A stretch of DNA of 64,000 nt. It comes from an uncultured Clostridium sp. (GTDB taxonomy: Bacteria > Bacillota > Clostridia > TANB77 > CAG-508). Positions 1-7,667 of the stretch are shown here, piece after piece; position 1 is the first letter of the stretch, and each line of letters starts with the position of its first letter. The notes beneath the pieces are model-generated. The model saw only the letters and a program-made list of their open reading frames with translations, was not told where the DNA came from and did not search any database. The DNA lies in the NCBI GenBank assembly GCA_900554565.1, contig USHX01000004.1:6118-70117 (forward strand), read 5' to 3'. The position numbers and the translations under genes were made by a program.

Positions 1-344
1 ATGCAGAAAGTTATCCAGCAGGAGAATTAAAACACGGACCTATAGCATTAATAGAAAATGGAATTACTGTAATTAGTATTATGACAGATCCTAAATTAGT
101 TGAAAAAACTGTAAGTAATATCCAAGAAGTTATTACAAGAGGTGCAAAAACTTTAGTTGTAACAAACCAAAAAATTGATAATACTATGTTTGATTTAGTT
201 ATTAACATACCTGAAACAAACCCATTTATTTCACCTATATTATCTGTTGTACCACTACAACTACTTTCATATTATATTTCTAAGGAAAAAGGATTAGATG
301 TAGATAAGCCTAGAAACTTAGCAAAATCAGTTACAGTTGAATAA
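1..344 (+). CDS. glmS: Glutamine--fructose-6-phosphate aminotransferase, C-terminal part
   Basis: Partial gene, cut by the left edge; reading starts at base 3. The 113 visible residues are the end of the second SIS (sugar isomerase) domain. They contain the conserved ESYPAGELKHGP segment that helps form the fructose-6-phosphate site, and they end in LAKSVTVE, the usual GlmS C-terminus. The enzyme makes glucosamine-6-phosphate from fructose-6-phosphate and glutamine in the cytoplasm, the first step toward peptidoglycan amino sugars. The N-terminal glutaminase domain lies outside the window. A terminator hairpin follows directly. Confidence 0.95.
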   Translation, partial: AESYPAGELKHGPIALIENGITVISIMTDPKLVEKTVSNIQEVITRGAKTLVVTNQKIDNTMFDLVINIPETNPFISPILSVVPLQLLSYYISKEKGLDVDKPRNLAKSVTVE

Positions 345-349
345 AACAA

Positions 350-382
350 AAACTAGCTAATACCAAAAGTGTTAGCTAGTTT
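350..382. terminator. Bidirectional rho-independent terminator between glmS and bofA
   Basis: Inverted repeat AAACTAGCTAA / TTAGCTAGTTT with an 11-nt loop. It has a T-run on the + side and the complementary A-rich run on the other, so it can end both glmS (+) and the convergent yaaL-bofA transcript (-). Confidence 0.85.
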
Positions 383-383
383 T

Positions 384-644
384 TTAGTTTAGTAATAATT
401 TTATAATTATCAAACTTACAGCACCTGGAAGCCCCAGTAATCCAACTACTATACTTGTAAAAAAATTTAATCCTATATGAAAACTAAATGTAGAACCAAT
501 TAAATTTATTATAAAAATAACTACCCCACCTAAAATAGAATTAAAAATCAATTTTAATATTTTAGTTATTGGAACTATAAAAATTCTTCCAAATATAAAA
601 ATAAAACATATACAAGCTAAATATGTAATAATATTTGCATCCAT
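384..644 (-). CDS. bofA: Pro-sigmaK processing inhibitor BofA family protein
   Basis: Small integral membrane protein of 86 residues from the chosen start. It consists almost entirely of hydrophobic helices, with the BofA-type pattern of conserved Asn/Gly near the membrane (GGVVIFIINLIG, then LGLPGAVSL near the C-terminus). In Bacillus BofA holds the SpoIVFB protease inactive in the outer forespore membrane and so delays sigma-K maturation. An upstream ATG at 680 would add 12 residues, but GGAG lies 8 nt before the ATG at 644, giving almost exactly the usual BofA length. It follows a yaaL-type gene on the same strand, the classic yaaL-bofA order. Confidence 0.8.
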   Translation of the reverse strand: MDANIITYLACICFIFIFGRIFIVPITKILKLIFNSILGGVVIFIINLIGSTFSFHIGLNFFTSIVVGLLGLPGAVSLIIIKLLLN

Positions 645-712
645 AAAATCAACTCCAAACACCAAATTGTCTCTTTCCATTTTTATGTTGAAATTAGGAC
701 AAATATTACATT

Positions 713-994
713 TTAGCCGGCTTCTTTACTTAAAAATGTAAATTTTTTATCATTAATCATATCTATTTGCAATCCCTTACTTTTAGCTAGTTTTATTAAA
801 TAATCAAGTTTAGCCTGATTTGCTTTTATCTGATACACATAATAATCAACTAAATCTTCTTTTGCATATTCAAAATTATTATTATATGTTTTTAACTCTT
901 CCCTTGTATTAATTATATTTTTAATTAATTCCATTTCTTTTTCAAGTTCTGTTCTATCTGGTATTTTTTGCTCTTTAATATATTCATCTTGCAT
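713..994 (-). CDS. yaaL: YaaL / DUF2508 family protein
   Basis: Soluble, charged, helical protein of 93 residues of unknown biochemical function. The N-terminal half is rich in Glu and Lys. The centre carries the DUF2508-like pattern EDLVDYYVYQIKANQAKLDYL, with conserved aromatic and Gln/Ala residues. It is assigned mainly by this pattern and by its position just upstream of bofA, as in Bacillus. AGGAG precedes the ATG at normal spacing. It is co-transcribed with bofA; a roughly 33-base gap separates the two long reading frames. Confidence 0.7.
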   Translation of the reverse strand: MQDEYIKEQKIPDRTELEKEMELIKNIINTREELKTYNNNFEYAKEDLVDYYVYQIKANQAKLDYLIKLAKSKGLQIDMINDKKFTFLSKEAG

Positions 995-1137
995 GGCAAG
1001 TCTCCTTTACATTTTTATTTTTAGTATATTCCCAAAATTGTCATTTTATTCATTAATTTGCCTAAACCCCTTGTTTTTTTAGCGATTTTATAGGATAATA
1101 TATATGTATAATTTTAAGAAATGAAAGGATTTTTCAA

Positions 1138-3462
1138 ATGAAATATATAGATAAATTTTTGAAAGTTTTACACACAGATAGAAACACATTTGCAACATAT
1201 GTGCTAACATTAGTTTCAGTATATCTAGCTGTTGACAGATTAGTTGAAATGTTGCTTATGATTTTCACTGGTGTTTCTTATTCATATTGGGGACCTATAC
1301 AATATACTTTAGCACTAGCCTGCCCCGTATTTGCATTTTTATTTTCAGGTCCTTCAAAATTTGCCAATTCGAAAGCAAAAAAGGTAACACTATTTTATAT
1401 TTATGTAATTGGTTTATATATAATTGCAGTATCAATGTTTACACAATGGCTAAACATGGGAGCATGGTTATTACTTTTATCAGTACCAAATTATGCAGAA
1501 ATAATTACTGACTTTTCTGATTTAGTAACACCTGCAATGGTTAGTATTTCTTTATACTTACCATTGTCAACAATTTTCCCACTTTTCAAATGGCTATTCT
1601 TCGGTGTAAATGATAGTAGAGATAAAATCCAATCTATATGGGATTATGGTGGAATTGATTTATCAGACCAAAAAGCTGGAACAGGACCTTATACTTGTGA
1701 AGTATATTTATGTTACAACTCAGAAACTGGTAAAAATGTAGTAATTCCAGAAGTTTCAAGATATCAATCATTATTTGTATGTGGTGGTTCTGGTTCTGGA
1801 AAAACTTCTTTAATATATGAACCACTATTTGCAAGAGATATTGAAAGAAAATATTTCTTTAAAGAAGTTTCAAAAGAACTTGGTTATACAGCTTTAAAAA
1901 CTGGTATTGCAACATTAGTTGCACCATATGATAATAACTATTTAAACCAAAACTTTAACTTAAATATGCTTACACCTACATATGGAAAAGAAGCAATCTT
2001 CAAGGCATATGTTAAAAAAATGATATTAAACACAATGGGAAATGAAATAACTTATAGAAATATTGGTTTAACTTTAATGGCTCCAGATTATGAAGTGATT
2101 GGACATATGATTGATGTATGCAAAAACTTTGGAATATCTTATAATATAATAGACCCAAGTAACCCTAACTCAATCGGTCTAAATCCATTTACATATGATG
2201 ACCCATCAAAAATTGCGATTACAATTTCAGCTGTTATAAAAGCAATGTACAATACTGCACATGCTGATGTTGATGAAGCATACAAAGAAGATATTGTTAT
2301 GCAAGCAATTGAAAATTTAGCAATATTATTAAAAGAAATGTATCCAAGAATGAATGAAGGCAAACTTCCAAACATGGAAGATATGCTAAAAATGTTCACT
2401 AACTTTGAATTAATAGAAAAAATGTGTGAAATACTTGCACATAATCAAGATTTAAAAGAAAAATACAGTGTAACACTTGCCTACTTTAAGAAGAATTTCT
2501 ACTCAAATGCTCCAGGAAGAAATAGTATTGAAAAATACATTTACTCTGTAATTAGTCAATTAGACAACTTATTAAGAATACCTGGAATTAAGAGTATATT
2601 ATGTAACAGACATAATAATTTAGATTTTGATAAAATGCTTTCAAATGCAGATGTTACCTTTGTTTGTACAAGACGTGGAGACTTAGGAGCTGCAGCACAT
2701 AAAGCTTTCGGATTATTCTTCTTAATTTCTATGCAAAATGCGGTTTTAAGAAGACCTGGAATTGAAAATTCTAGAATCCCACATTTCTTATATATTGATG
2801 AATTTGCTGATTTCATCTGTAAAGATACTGAGGCAATGTTCACATTATATAGAAAATATAAAGTAGGAACTATTATTTCTACTCAAAGTTTACAACAATT
2901 AGAAACTCCTGAACTAGCAGTTAATTACAAAAGCACAATTCTTTCTAACTGTGCTAATAAAATATTTACTGGTAATGGAGATTATGATGAACTTGAATGG
3001 TGGTCAAACGACTTTGGTAAATACAGACAATGGGAATATTCAAACAGTATGGATATGGCCAAAGGTGAATATGATAGTAAATATGGTAATGTTAAATGGG
3101 CATTTACACAATACTTCAAACCTGGAAAACTTCAAAATTTAGGATTAAAAGATTGTGCTTATAAAGTAAAATCAAGTGGTGGAAAGCCAATTGTTGGTCC
3201 TGGTAAATTAGCTTTTCTAGAGTCTAAATACAAAGAGCCACATAAAATAAAGAAATTTGATTTCGGTAAATATTCTAATGGAGTAACTACTGAAACAGAA
3301 GATGATACATCTTCTAAAAAATTCGATTTAAAAAATTTAGATTTTCATGATGAAAGAAATGAAATAGATCCAATTCAAATTGACACAACAGATTCTAAAT
3401 ATTTATTTGATAATGATGATGCAATTGTTGTTAATTTAAGAAAAAATAAGAAATCTAATTAA
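1138..3462 (+). CDS. VirD4/TraG-like type IV coupling ATPase, orphan
   Basis: Protein of 774 residues. The first ~165 residues hold about four membrane segments. A P-loop ATPase follows with Walker A GGSGSGKT (residues 216-223) and Walker B FLYIDEF (Asp554, Glu555), then a STQSLQQLE segment typical of VirD4/TraG coupling proteins, and an acidic/lysine-rich tail. Coupling proteins are hexameric inner-membrane motors that pass DNA or protein substrates to a type IV secretion channel. No relaxase, mating-pore gene, integrase or attachment site is visible nearby; the neighbours are housekeeping genes. Base composition does not stand out. GAAAGG precedes the ATG. The ATPase family is clear, but a conjugative role is not supported here. 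Confidence 0.8.
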   Translation: MKYIDKFLKVLHTDRNTFATYVLTLVSVYLAVDRLVEMLLMIFTGVSYSYWGPIQYTLALACPVFAFLFSGPSKFANSKAKKVTLFYIYVIGLYIIAVSMFTQWLNMGAWLLLLSVPNYAEIITDFSDLVTPAMVSISLYLPLSTIFPLFKWLFFGVNDSRDKIQSIWDYGGIDLSDQKAGTGPYTCEVYLCYNSETGKNVVIPEVSRYQSLFVCGGSGSGKTSLIYEPLFARDIERKYFFKEVSKELGYTALKTGIATLVAPYDNNYLNQNFNLNMLTPTYGKEAIFKAYVKKMILNTMGNEITYRNIGLTLMAPDYEVIGHMIDVCKNFGISYNIIDPSNPNSIGLNPFTYDDPSKIAITISAVIKAMYNTAHADVDEAYKEDIVMQAIENLAILLKEMYPRMNEGKLPNMEDMLKMFTNFELIEKMCEILAHNQDLKEKYSVTLAYFKKNFYSNAPGRNSIEKYIYSVISQLDNLLRIPGIKSILCNRHNNLDFDKMLSNADVTFVCTRRGDLGAAAHKAFGLFFLISMQNAVLRRPGIENSRIPHFLYIDEFADFICKDTEAMFTLYRKYKVGTIISTQSLQQLETPELAVNYKSTILSNCANKIFTGNGDYDELEWWSNDFGKYRQWEYSNSMDMAKGEYDSKYGNVKWAFTQYFKPGKLQNLGLKDCAYKVKSSGGKPIVGPGKLAFLESKYKEPHKIKKFDFGKYSNGVTTETEDDTSSKKFDLKNLDFHDERNEIDPIQIDTTDSKYLFDNDDAIVVNLRKNKKSN

Positions 3463-3473
3463 TTACACTAAAA

Positions 3474-3498
3474 GGAGGTCGCAATAAAAAGCGACCTC
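3474..3498 (+). terminator. Terminator after the coupling ATPase gene
   Basis: Stem GAGGTCGC / GCGACCTC with an 8-nt A-rich loop, followed by TAATTTAATTT. The U-tract is imperfect, but the stem is GC-rich and sits just after the stop codon. Confidence 0.65.
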
Positions 3499-3536
3499 TA
3501 ATTTAATTTATATTAAGTTCTTTTATATCAATTCTC

Positions 3537-4391
3537 TTAAAATGTAATTCCTAATAATTGAATTCCCAATCCTGCTATAACTCCTATTACATATAAAATT
3601 GCTATTACTTTTATATTTTCTTTTATTCCTTTGTTTGTTTTAAATAACACTGCTAGTCCAACTCCTGCTCCAACTAAAAGTCCTGATATTAAAGCTGATG
3701 CTGATATTACTTTTTCTAAGTAAAGTTGTGTTAATATAACAGATGCTGCACAGTTTGGTATAAGTCCTATTAAGCTTGTAATTGCTGGTCCTAATATTGG
3801 ATTTATTTGTATAAAATCTGCTATTCTTTCTTCTCCTATAAAATATATTGCAATATTTATTAAAAGTGTAATTATTAATATAAAAACAAATATATTTAAA
3901 GTATGTTTTAATGCTGATTTTACTATTCCATGGTCACAGTGACAATGTTCTTTTTCACATAGGTCTTCTATTTTCTCTTCTTGGTTTTCATTTTTATTAA
4001 ATATTCTTATTAATGCATCTATTATAAATCCTGCAATCATTCCTATTATAAATTTCACAAATAGTATTTTTATGATTGTTATTGCTGGTACAGCTTCAGA
4101 TATGAATATTGGTAACATTTCATCTGATGTTGATAAATATACTGCAATTAATGTACCTAGTGTTATTACTCTTCCTGCATATAAATTAGTTGCAGATACT
4201 GAGAATCCACATTGTGGAAATATTCCTAAAAGACTTCCAAAAAATGGTCCGAATTTTCCTGATTTTTTTATTATATTTTTGGTTTTATTTCCTGTTTTGT
4301 GTTCTATATATTCCATTATTAAGTATGTTATAAATAAGAATGGAACTAGTTTTACACTGTCTATTACAGCTTCTTCTATTACTTCTAACAT
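3537..4391 (-). CDS. Putative heavy-metal/manganese exporter, ArsP_2-like
   Basis: Polytopic membrane protein of 284 residues with 8-10 predicted segments arranged as two similar halves. Each half carries a Pro-Cys/Asn motif: FPQCGFSVSATNLYAGR in the first and IPNCAASVILTQLYLEK in the second, so it looks like an internal duplication. The cytoplasmic loop between the halves has a Cys/His cluster (CEKEHCHCDHG, about residue 145), a plausible metal-binding site. This matches the ten-TM putative exporter family often annotated as a manganese or arsenic transporter; the substrate is inferred. GAAAGGAAAG precedes the ATG, with a good promoter upstream. Confidence 0.7.
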   Translation of the reverse strand: MLEVIEEAVIDSVKLVPFLFITYLIMEYIEHKTGNKTKNIIKKSGKFGPFFGSLLGIFPQCGFSVSATNLYAGRVITLGTLIAVYLSTSDEMLPIFISEAVPAITIIKILFVKFIIGMIAGFIIDALIRIFNKNENQEEKIEDLCEKEHCHCDHGIVKSALKHTLNIFVFILIITLLINIAIYFIGEERIADFIQINPILGPAITSLIGLIPNCAASVILTQLYLEKVISASALISGLLVGAGVGLAVLFKTNKGIKENIKVIAILYVIGVIAGLGIQLLGITF

Positions 4392-4419
4392 TTTTCTTTC
4401 CTTTCTTTTTTGTTTTTAT

Positions 4420-4448
4420 ATAATAACATATTTTTTATTTGTTGTAAA
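4420..4448 (-). promoter_or_regulatory. Sigma-A-type promoter of the metal exporter gene
   Basis: On the minus strand, TTTACA, a 17-nt spacer and TATTAT lie 29 to 57 bases upstream of the exporter ATG. Both hexamers are near consensus. No riboswitch is evident in the short leader. Confidence 0.7.
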
Positions 4449-4467
4449 GTTTTTTGACATGTTAAAA

Positions 4468-4486
4468 GCCACTATAAACTAGTGGC
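4468..4486 (-). terminator. Terminator of the 4496-4858 gene
   Basis: On the minus strand GCCACTA / TAGTGGC with a 5-nt loop, followed by TTTTAA. It isolates the hypothetical gene from the exporter promoter just downstream. Confidence 0.75.
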
Positions 4487-4495
4487 TCCGGACTT

Positions 4496-4858
4496 TTATT
4501 TTTTCCCTTTGTAGCGTATAGATTTTAATTCATCATCTAATTCTGCAAAAGGCTTAGCAATTTTATACAGTGTCACAGCATTTTTCCAAGAAATCGAAAA
4601 AAGATACGCTTTATCATTAAATTTGGTATAAACTCCCTCATTCTTAAAATGAAGAAATTCTAAAATTTTTTCTGCATTTGGGTCTTTTTTTAATTCTTTT
4701 TCTAAGACCACAACACATAGCTTTGTTTCTGCTTTTTCAAGTGGTATTACATATCTATCAAAATCTATTAAATATCTAAAGACTTTACTCACCACATTTA
4801 GCATTTCTTCTGTGTCAACTGTTTCTATTGCTTTTTCTTGTACTGTATTTTCTTCCAT
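4496..4858 (-). CDS. Hypothetical protein, 120 aa
   Basis: Not recognised. A soluble, acidic N-terminus (about 15 residues, Glu-rich) leads into a compact mixed alpha/beta region with aromatic residues (YLIDFDRYVIPLEKAE, then SISWKNAVTLYKIAKPF) and a basic tail. There is no signal peptide, membrane helix or metal motif. The ATG at 4858 lies 8 nt after AGGAGG and is preferred; the upstream ATG at 4864 is too close to the Shine-Dalgarno. It has its own terminator and no obvious operon partner. Confidence 0.6.
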   Translation of the reverse strand: MEENTVQEKAIETVDTEEMLNVVSKVFRYLIDFDRYVIPLEKAETKLCVVVLEKELKKDPNAEKILEFLHFKNEGVYTKFNDKAYLFSISWKNAVTLYKIAKPFAELDDELKSIRYKGKK

Positions 4859-4929
4859 TGTCATGTCCTCCTAATCTTTAGTACACACTTATTATACTAC
4901 TTTTTAGAGAATTAGTCAAATTATGTTAA

Positions 4930-5481
4930 TTATCTTCTTCTATAACAACCGCAAATAGAACCAGTATTTCCATTACTATTTGGTACAACATTTATTCTTG
5001 CAGATACACCATTTCTTCCAATATTATTGTTGTTGCATCCACATTGGTTATTATTAGAATTAATTGTTAATAAATTATTATTATTTCCATTAGCACAGTT
5101 ACTTGATATTGTAAGCAAGTTTCCATCATCATTATTTCCACATGAACTACTTATTGTTAGCAATTCATTTACATCATTATCTGTATTGTTACACCCACAA
5201 GAATTTCGATTATTTCCATTTCTTCGCTGATTATCAAATTCATTTAGTCTATTTATTAATTTGCAAATTAAACACACCAAAACTGCTGTTATAAAACTAA
5301 TTATTGTATACACAATTGTTGCTATTAAATATGTTAAATTTCCTATTACAAATGTTACAATTAAAAACACAGCAAAAATGATTCCAGCAACTAAAAATGG
5401 ACATTTTAATATTTTTTGTAATGCTATTGATATTATAATTGTAGCCAATGGTAAAGCAAAAAATATAAGTAAATTATTCAT
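4930..5481 (-). CDS. DUF2651-like membrane protein with an Asn-rich repeat tail
   Basis: Protein of 183 residues. Residues 1-75 form three hydrophobic helices in a pattern I associate with DUF2651/YbeF (FALPLATIIISIALQKILK, then CPFLVAGIIFAVFLIVTF). The rest is a low-complexity tail rich in Asn, Gly, Ser and Cys, with three to four copies of a LLTI(S/N)S-type repeat separated by Cys-containing Asn/Gly stretches, ending in CGCYRRR. The Cys pairs (CGCNN, CGC) suggest metal binding or disulfides, but function is unknown. GGAGAG precedes the ATG. Confidence 0.6.
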   Translation of the reverse strand: MNNLLIFFALPLATIIISIALQKILKCPFLVAGIIFAVFLIVTFVIGNLTYLIATIVYTIISFITAVLVCLICKLINRLNEFDNQRRNGNNRNSCGCNNTDNDVNELLTISSSCGNNDDGNLLTISSNCANGNNNNLLTINSNNNQCGCNNNNIGRNGVSARINVVPNSNGNTGSICGCYRRR

Positions 5482-5548
5482 AGTTTTCTCTCCTTTTCCT
5501 TTTTTACTATATTTTATGCTTTTTTCACTTTTTGGTTAACAAAATATA

Positions 5549-6294
5549 TTATTCATATTCTACACTAACTAAATATAATCCTTGTGGTGGTAATGTTTTA
5601 CCGGCATTTTCTCTTTTTTGGGATTCAATTATGTTTGATATATCTTCTGGTTGTAATTTTCCTATCCCAACATCTACTAATGTTCCACTAATTATTCTTA
5701 CCATATTATATAAAAATCCATTCCCAGTTAGTTCTATATAAATTCTGTTATTTGGCATTTCTTTTACTATTGCTTTATAAATAGTTCTAACACTACTTTT
5801 ACTGCTTGTGCCACTTGCTTTAAATGCCTTAAAATCATGTTCACCTTCAAAGTATTTTGCAGCTTTATTCATCTTTTCTACATCTAATTTCATTGATATA
5901 TGTGTTTCTAAATTTCTATATATTGCTGTTCCATATTGTGTATTATTTATTATGTATCTATATGTTTTCTTTTTGCAAGTAAGTCTGCTATGAAATTGTT
6001 CTGGAACTTCTTCAGCAGCCAATATTCTTATTGATTTTTTTAAGTTTGTATTTATAGCTATTGGTATTTTTTCAATTGGAATATTTGAATTTGTTTTAAA
6101 ATTCGCAACTTGTCCGAAGTGCATGAACTCCTCTATCTGTTCTTCCTGATGCCATAAGGTTTATCTCTTCTTCTTTTGTTACTTGTTTAATTGCATTTTC
6201 TATTGTCCCTTGTATATTTAGCTTATCTGGTTGTTTTTGCCAACCGGTTAAATTCTTTACCATCATATTCTATTGTTAGTTTTATATTTCTCAT
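5549..6294 (-). CDS. truA: tRNA pseudouridine synthase A, needing two +1 shifts at CGG codons
   Basis: TruA converts uridines 38-40 of tRNA anticodon arms to pseudouridine. The reading frame starts MRNIKLTIEYDGKEFN and then meets CGG (codon 17). A +1 shift gives GWQKQP, the family's conserved GW-Q motif. The middle frame holds the catalytic segment SGRTDRGVHA (Asp53) and meets a second CGG at codon 60. A second +1 shift gives GQVANF, as in other TruA proteins. The third frame runs to the stop. The reconstructed protein is 247 residues, normal for TruA. Without the shifts, stops occur within seven codons of each CGG. No other defect is visible, so decay is unlikely. Confidence 0.85.
6114..6116 (-). 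other. truA: +1 recoding site 2 in truA: CTT CGG A
   Basis: In-frame CGG at codon 60 of the already shifted frame. Skipping the C reads GGA as the conserved Gly after the VHA motif (VHALGQVANF). Unshifted reading ends at TAA six codons on. The CTT CGG A layout resembles the yeast Ty1 site CTT AGG C, where a slowly decoded codon provokes a +1 shift into a Gly codon. Confidence 0.75.
6244..6246 (-). other. truA: +1 recoding site 1 in truA: AAC CGG T
   Basis: In-frame CGG at codon 17. Skipping its first base reads GGT as Gly17, the glycine of the conserved TruA GW motif. The zero frame ends at TAA seven codons on. Confidence 0.75.
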
Positions 6295-6352
6295 ATTTTA
6301 TTCCCTTCTTAAGATATAACACTACCTATATTTTTTCTTTCTAACAATAAAA

Positions 6353-6369
6353 GCCCGCATAAAGCGACC
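6353..6369 (-). terminator. Likely terminator after cdaA
   Basis: On the minus strand a short GC stem (GGTCGC / GCGGGC, imperfect) is followed by TTTTATTG, directly after the cdaA stop codon. Confidence 0.5.
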
Positions 6370-6371
6370 TT

Positions 6372-7292
6372 TTATTTTTCTTCTTTCTTTTCTATTTTCA
6401 TTTTTTCTTTTAGTTTTTTTAATCTATTTTTTCTTTCTTTTTTCTCTATTGCAAATCTTTTTGTTACAACATTACTTATTAAGATTTTTTTCAATACATC
6501 TTCTCTAACATCTGCTATTAGTGTTCCATCTTTTGCAACTGATATTTTTCCTGTCTCTTCTGATACAACAACTACTATGCTGTCTGATTCTTTTGATATT
6601 CCAATCGCTGCTCTATGTCTTGTTCCTAATTCTTTTGCAATATCATTGTCATCTGCTAATGGTAACACACAAGCTGCTGCTGCTATTTTATTTCCAGATA
6701 TTACAACTGCACCATCATGAAGTGGAGTTTTTGGCACAAATATATTTACTAGCAATTGTGGTGAAACTTCTGCATCCATTGGTATTCCTGTTGCGATTAT
6801 ATCTTGGATTTTTATATCTCTTTCTATTACTATTAGTGCTCCTGTTTTTGTTTTTGAAAGTTCTTCTGCTGCTATTACTATTTTGTATATGTCTTCTTTT
6901 GCTTTTGTAGATAAATCTTTATCTATTCCAAAAAATTGTGTTAATTTATTTGTTCCTAGTTGTTCTAATGCACGCCTTAATTCCGGCTGGAATATTACTA
7001 ATATTGCTATTACTCCAACATTCATAATTCCTGTTAATATCCAATTTAGTATTTTCAAATTGAATAATCCACTTACCCATGTTGCAACAACTAATAATGC
7101 TATTCCCTTTATTAATTGCCATGCTCTAGAACCTTTTACTATTCTGAAAAAGCAATATAATAAGAATATAACTAGTGTCAAATCTATTATTAATGTTACT
7201 AGCTCAAATGGATTTGTTTGTAAAGATTTTATATATTCTACAATGCTTTCTTTATAAAAACTTTCCCAATTCATTCCTAAATTTATTACCAT
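6372..7292 (-). CDS. cdaA: Diadenylate cyclase CdaA
   Basis: Membrane-bound enzyme joining two ATP into cyclic di-AMP, which controls potassium balance and wall homeostasis. Three N-terminal membrane helices (about residues 30-105) are followed by the DAC domain, with the catalytic LHDGAVVI and GTRHRAAIG motifs, and a lysine/glutamate-rich tail. Length 306 is close to the usual ~275 plus this charged tail. The start is weakly defined: the ATG at 7292 lacks a strong Shine-Dalgarno, and an internal ATG at codon 7 has AGGA immediately before it. The usual partner cdaR is not next to it; a tiny membrane-protein gene lies upstream instead. Confidence 0.93.
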   Translation of the reverse strand: MVINLGMNWESFYKESIVEYIKSLQTNPFELVTLIIDLTLVIFLLYCFFRIVKGSRAWQLIKGIALLVVATWVSGLFNLKILNWILTGIMNVGVIAILVIFQPELRRALEQLGTNKLTQFFGIDKDLSTKAKEDIYKIVIAAEELSKTKTGALIVIERDIKIQDIIATGIPMDAEVSPQLLVNIFVPKTPLHDGAVVISGNKIAAAACVLPLADDNDIAKELGTRHRAAIGISKESDSIVVVVSEETGKISVAKDGTLIADVREDVLKKILISNVVTKRFAIEKKERKNRLKKLKEKMKIEKKEEK

Positions 7293-7342
7293 ATATTTAT
7301 TCTTTTATTGTTTTTATAAACAATATCTCCTTCCATTTTTTA

Positions 7343-7480
7343 TTATATTAATGCGTAAATAAGTGATGCTACTGTTCCTACTACCATTAATAATGCTAGA
7401 AAACCTGCCATTACTTTTACAAATATTTGTCCTTTATCATATTTATGTTTTTTTATTATTTTTTCTTTTTGTTTTTTCAT
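7343..7480 (-). CDS. Small single-pass membrane protein, 45 aa
   Basis: A short basic N-terminus (MKKQKEKIIKKHKYDKGQ) is followed by one hydrophobic helix (FVKVMAGFLALLMVVGTVAS) and a short end, a tail-anchored layout like that of Firmicutes miniproteins such as DUF4044 or Prli42; homology to either is not established. The ATG at 7480 is chosen because AAAGG lies 9 nt upstream; an ATG at 7489 abuts the Shine-Dalgarno. It lies just upstream of cdaA and may be co-transcribed with it. Confidence 0.6.
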   Translation of the reverse strand: MKKQKEKIIKKHKYDKGQIFVKVMAGFLALLMVVGTVASLIYALI

Positions 7481-7622
7481 TTTCTTCATCCTTTCTTTGT
7501 TTTTCATTTGTTATTATAGCATATTAAAATATTTTTTTAAACCTTTTTGTTGCTTTTTTTAGAATATTACATTTTTGGTAAAATAATGAATAATTTAATA
7601 ACACAAATTATATAACATAGGA

Positions 7623-7661
7623 AAAAGACTAGAAAAATGTTATTCATAATTCTAGTCTTTT
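7623..7661. terminator. Terminator after pdp
   Basis: Perfect inverted repeat AAAAGACTAGAA / TTCTAGTCTTTT with a T-run on the minus strand. It ends the rnhB-pdp transcript. Confidence 0.85.
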
Positions 7662-7667
7662 AAATAG

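Noticed and set aside
1138..3462. A conjugative or integrative element around the coupling ATPase
   Set aside because: No integrase, relaxase, mating-pore gene, direct repeats or change in composition was seen; flanks are bofA and a metal exporter.
6521..6910. Plus-strand frame of 129 codons opposite cdaA
   Set aside because: Shadow of cdaA; almost only Leu, Phe and Ile with no family pattern.
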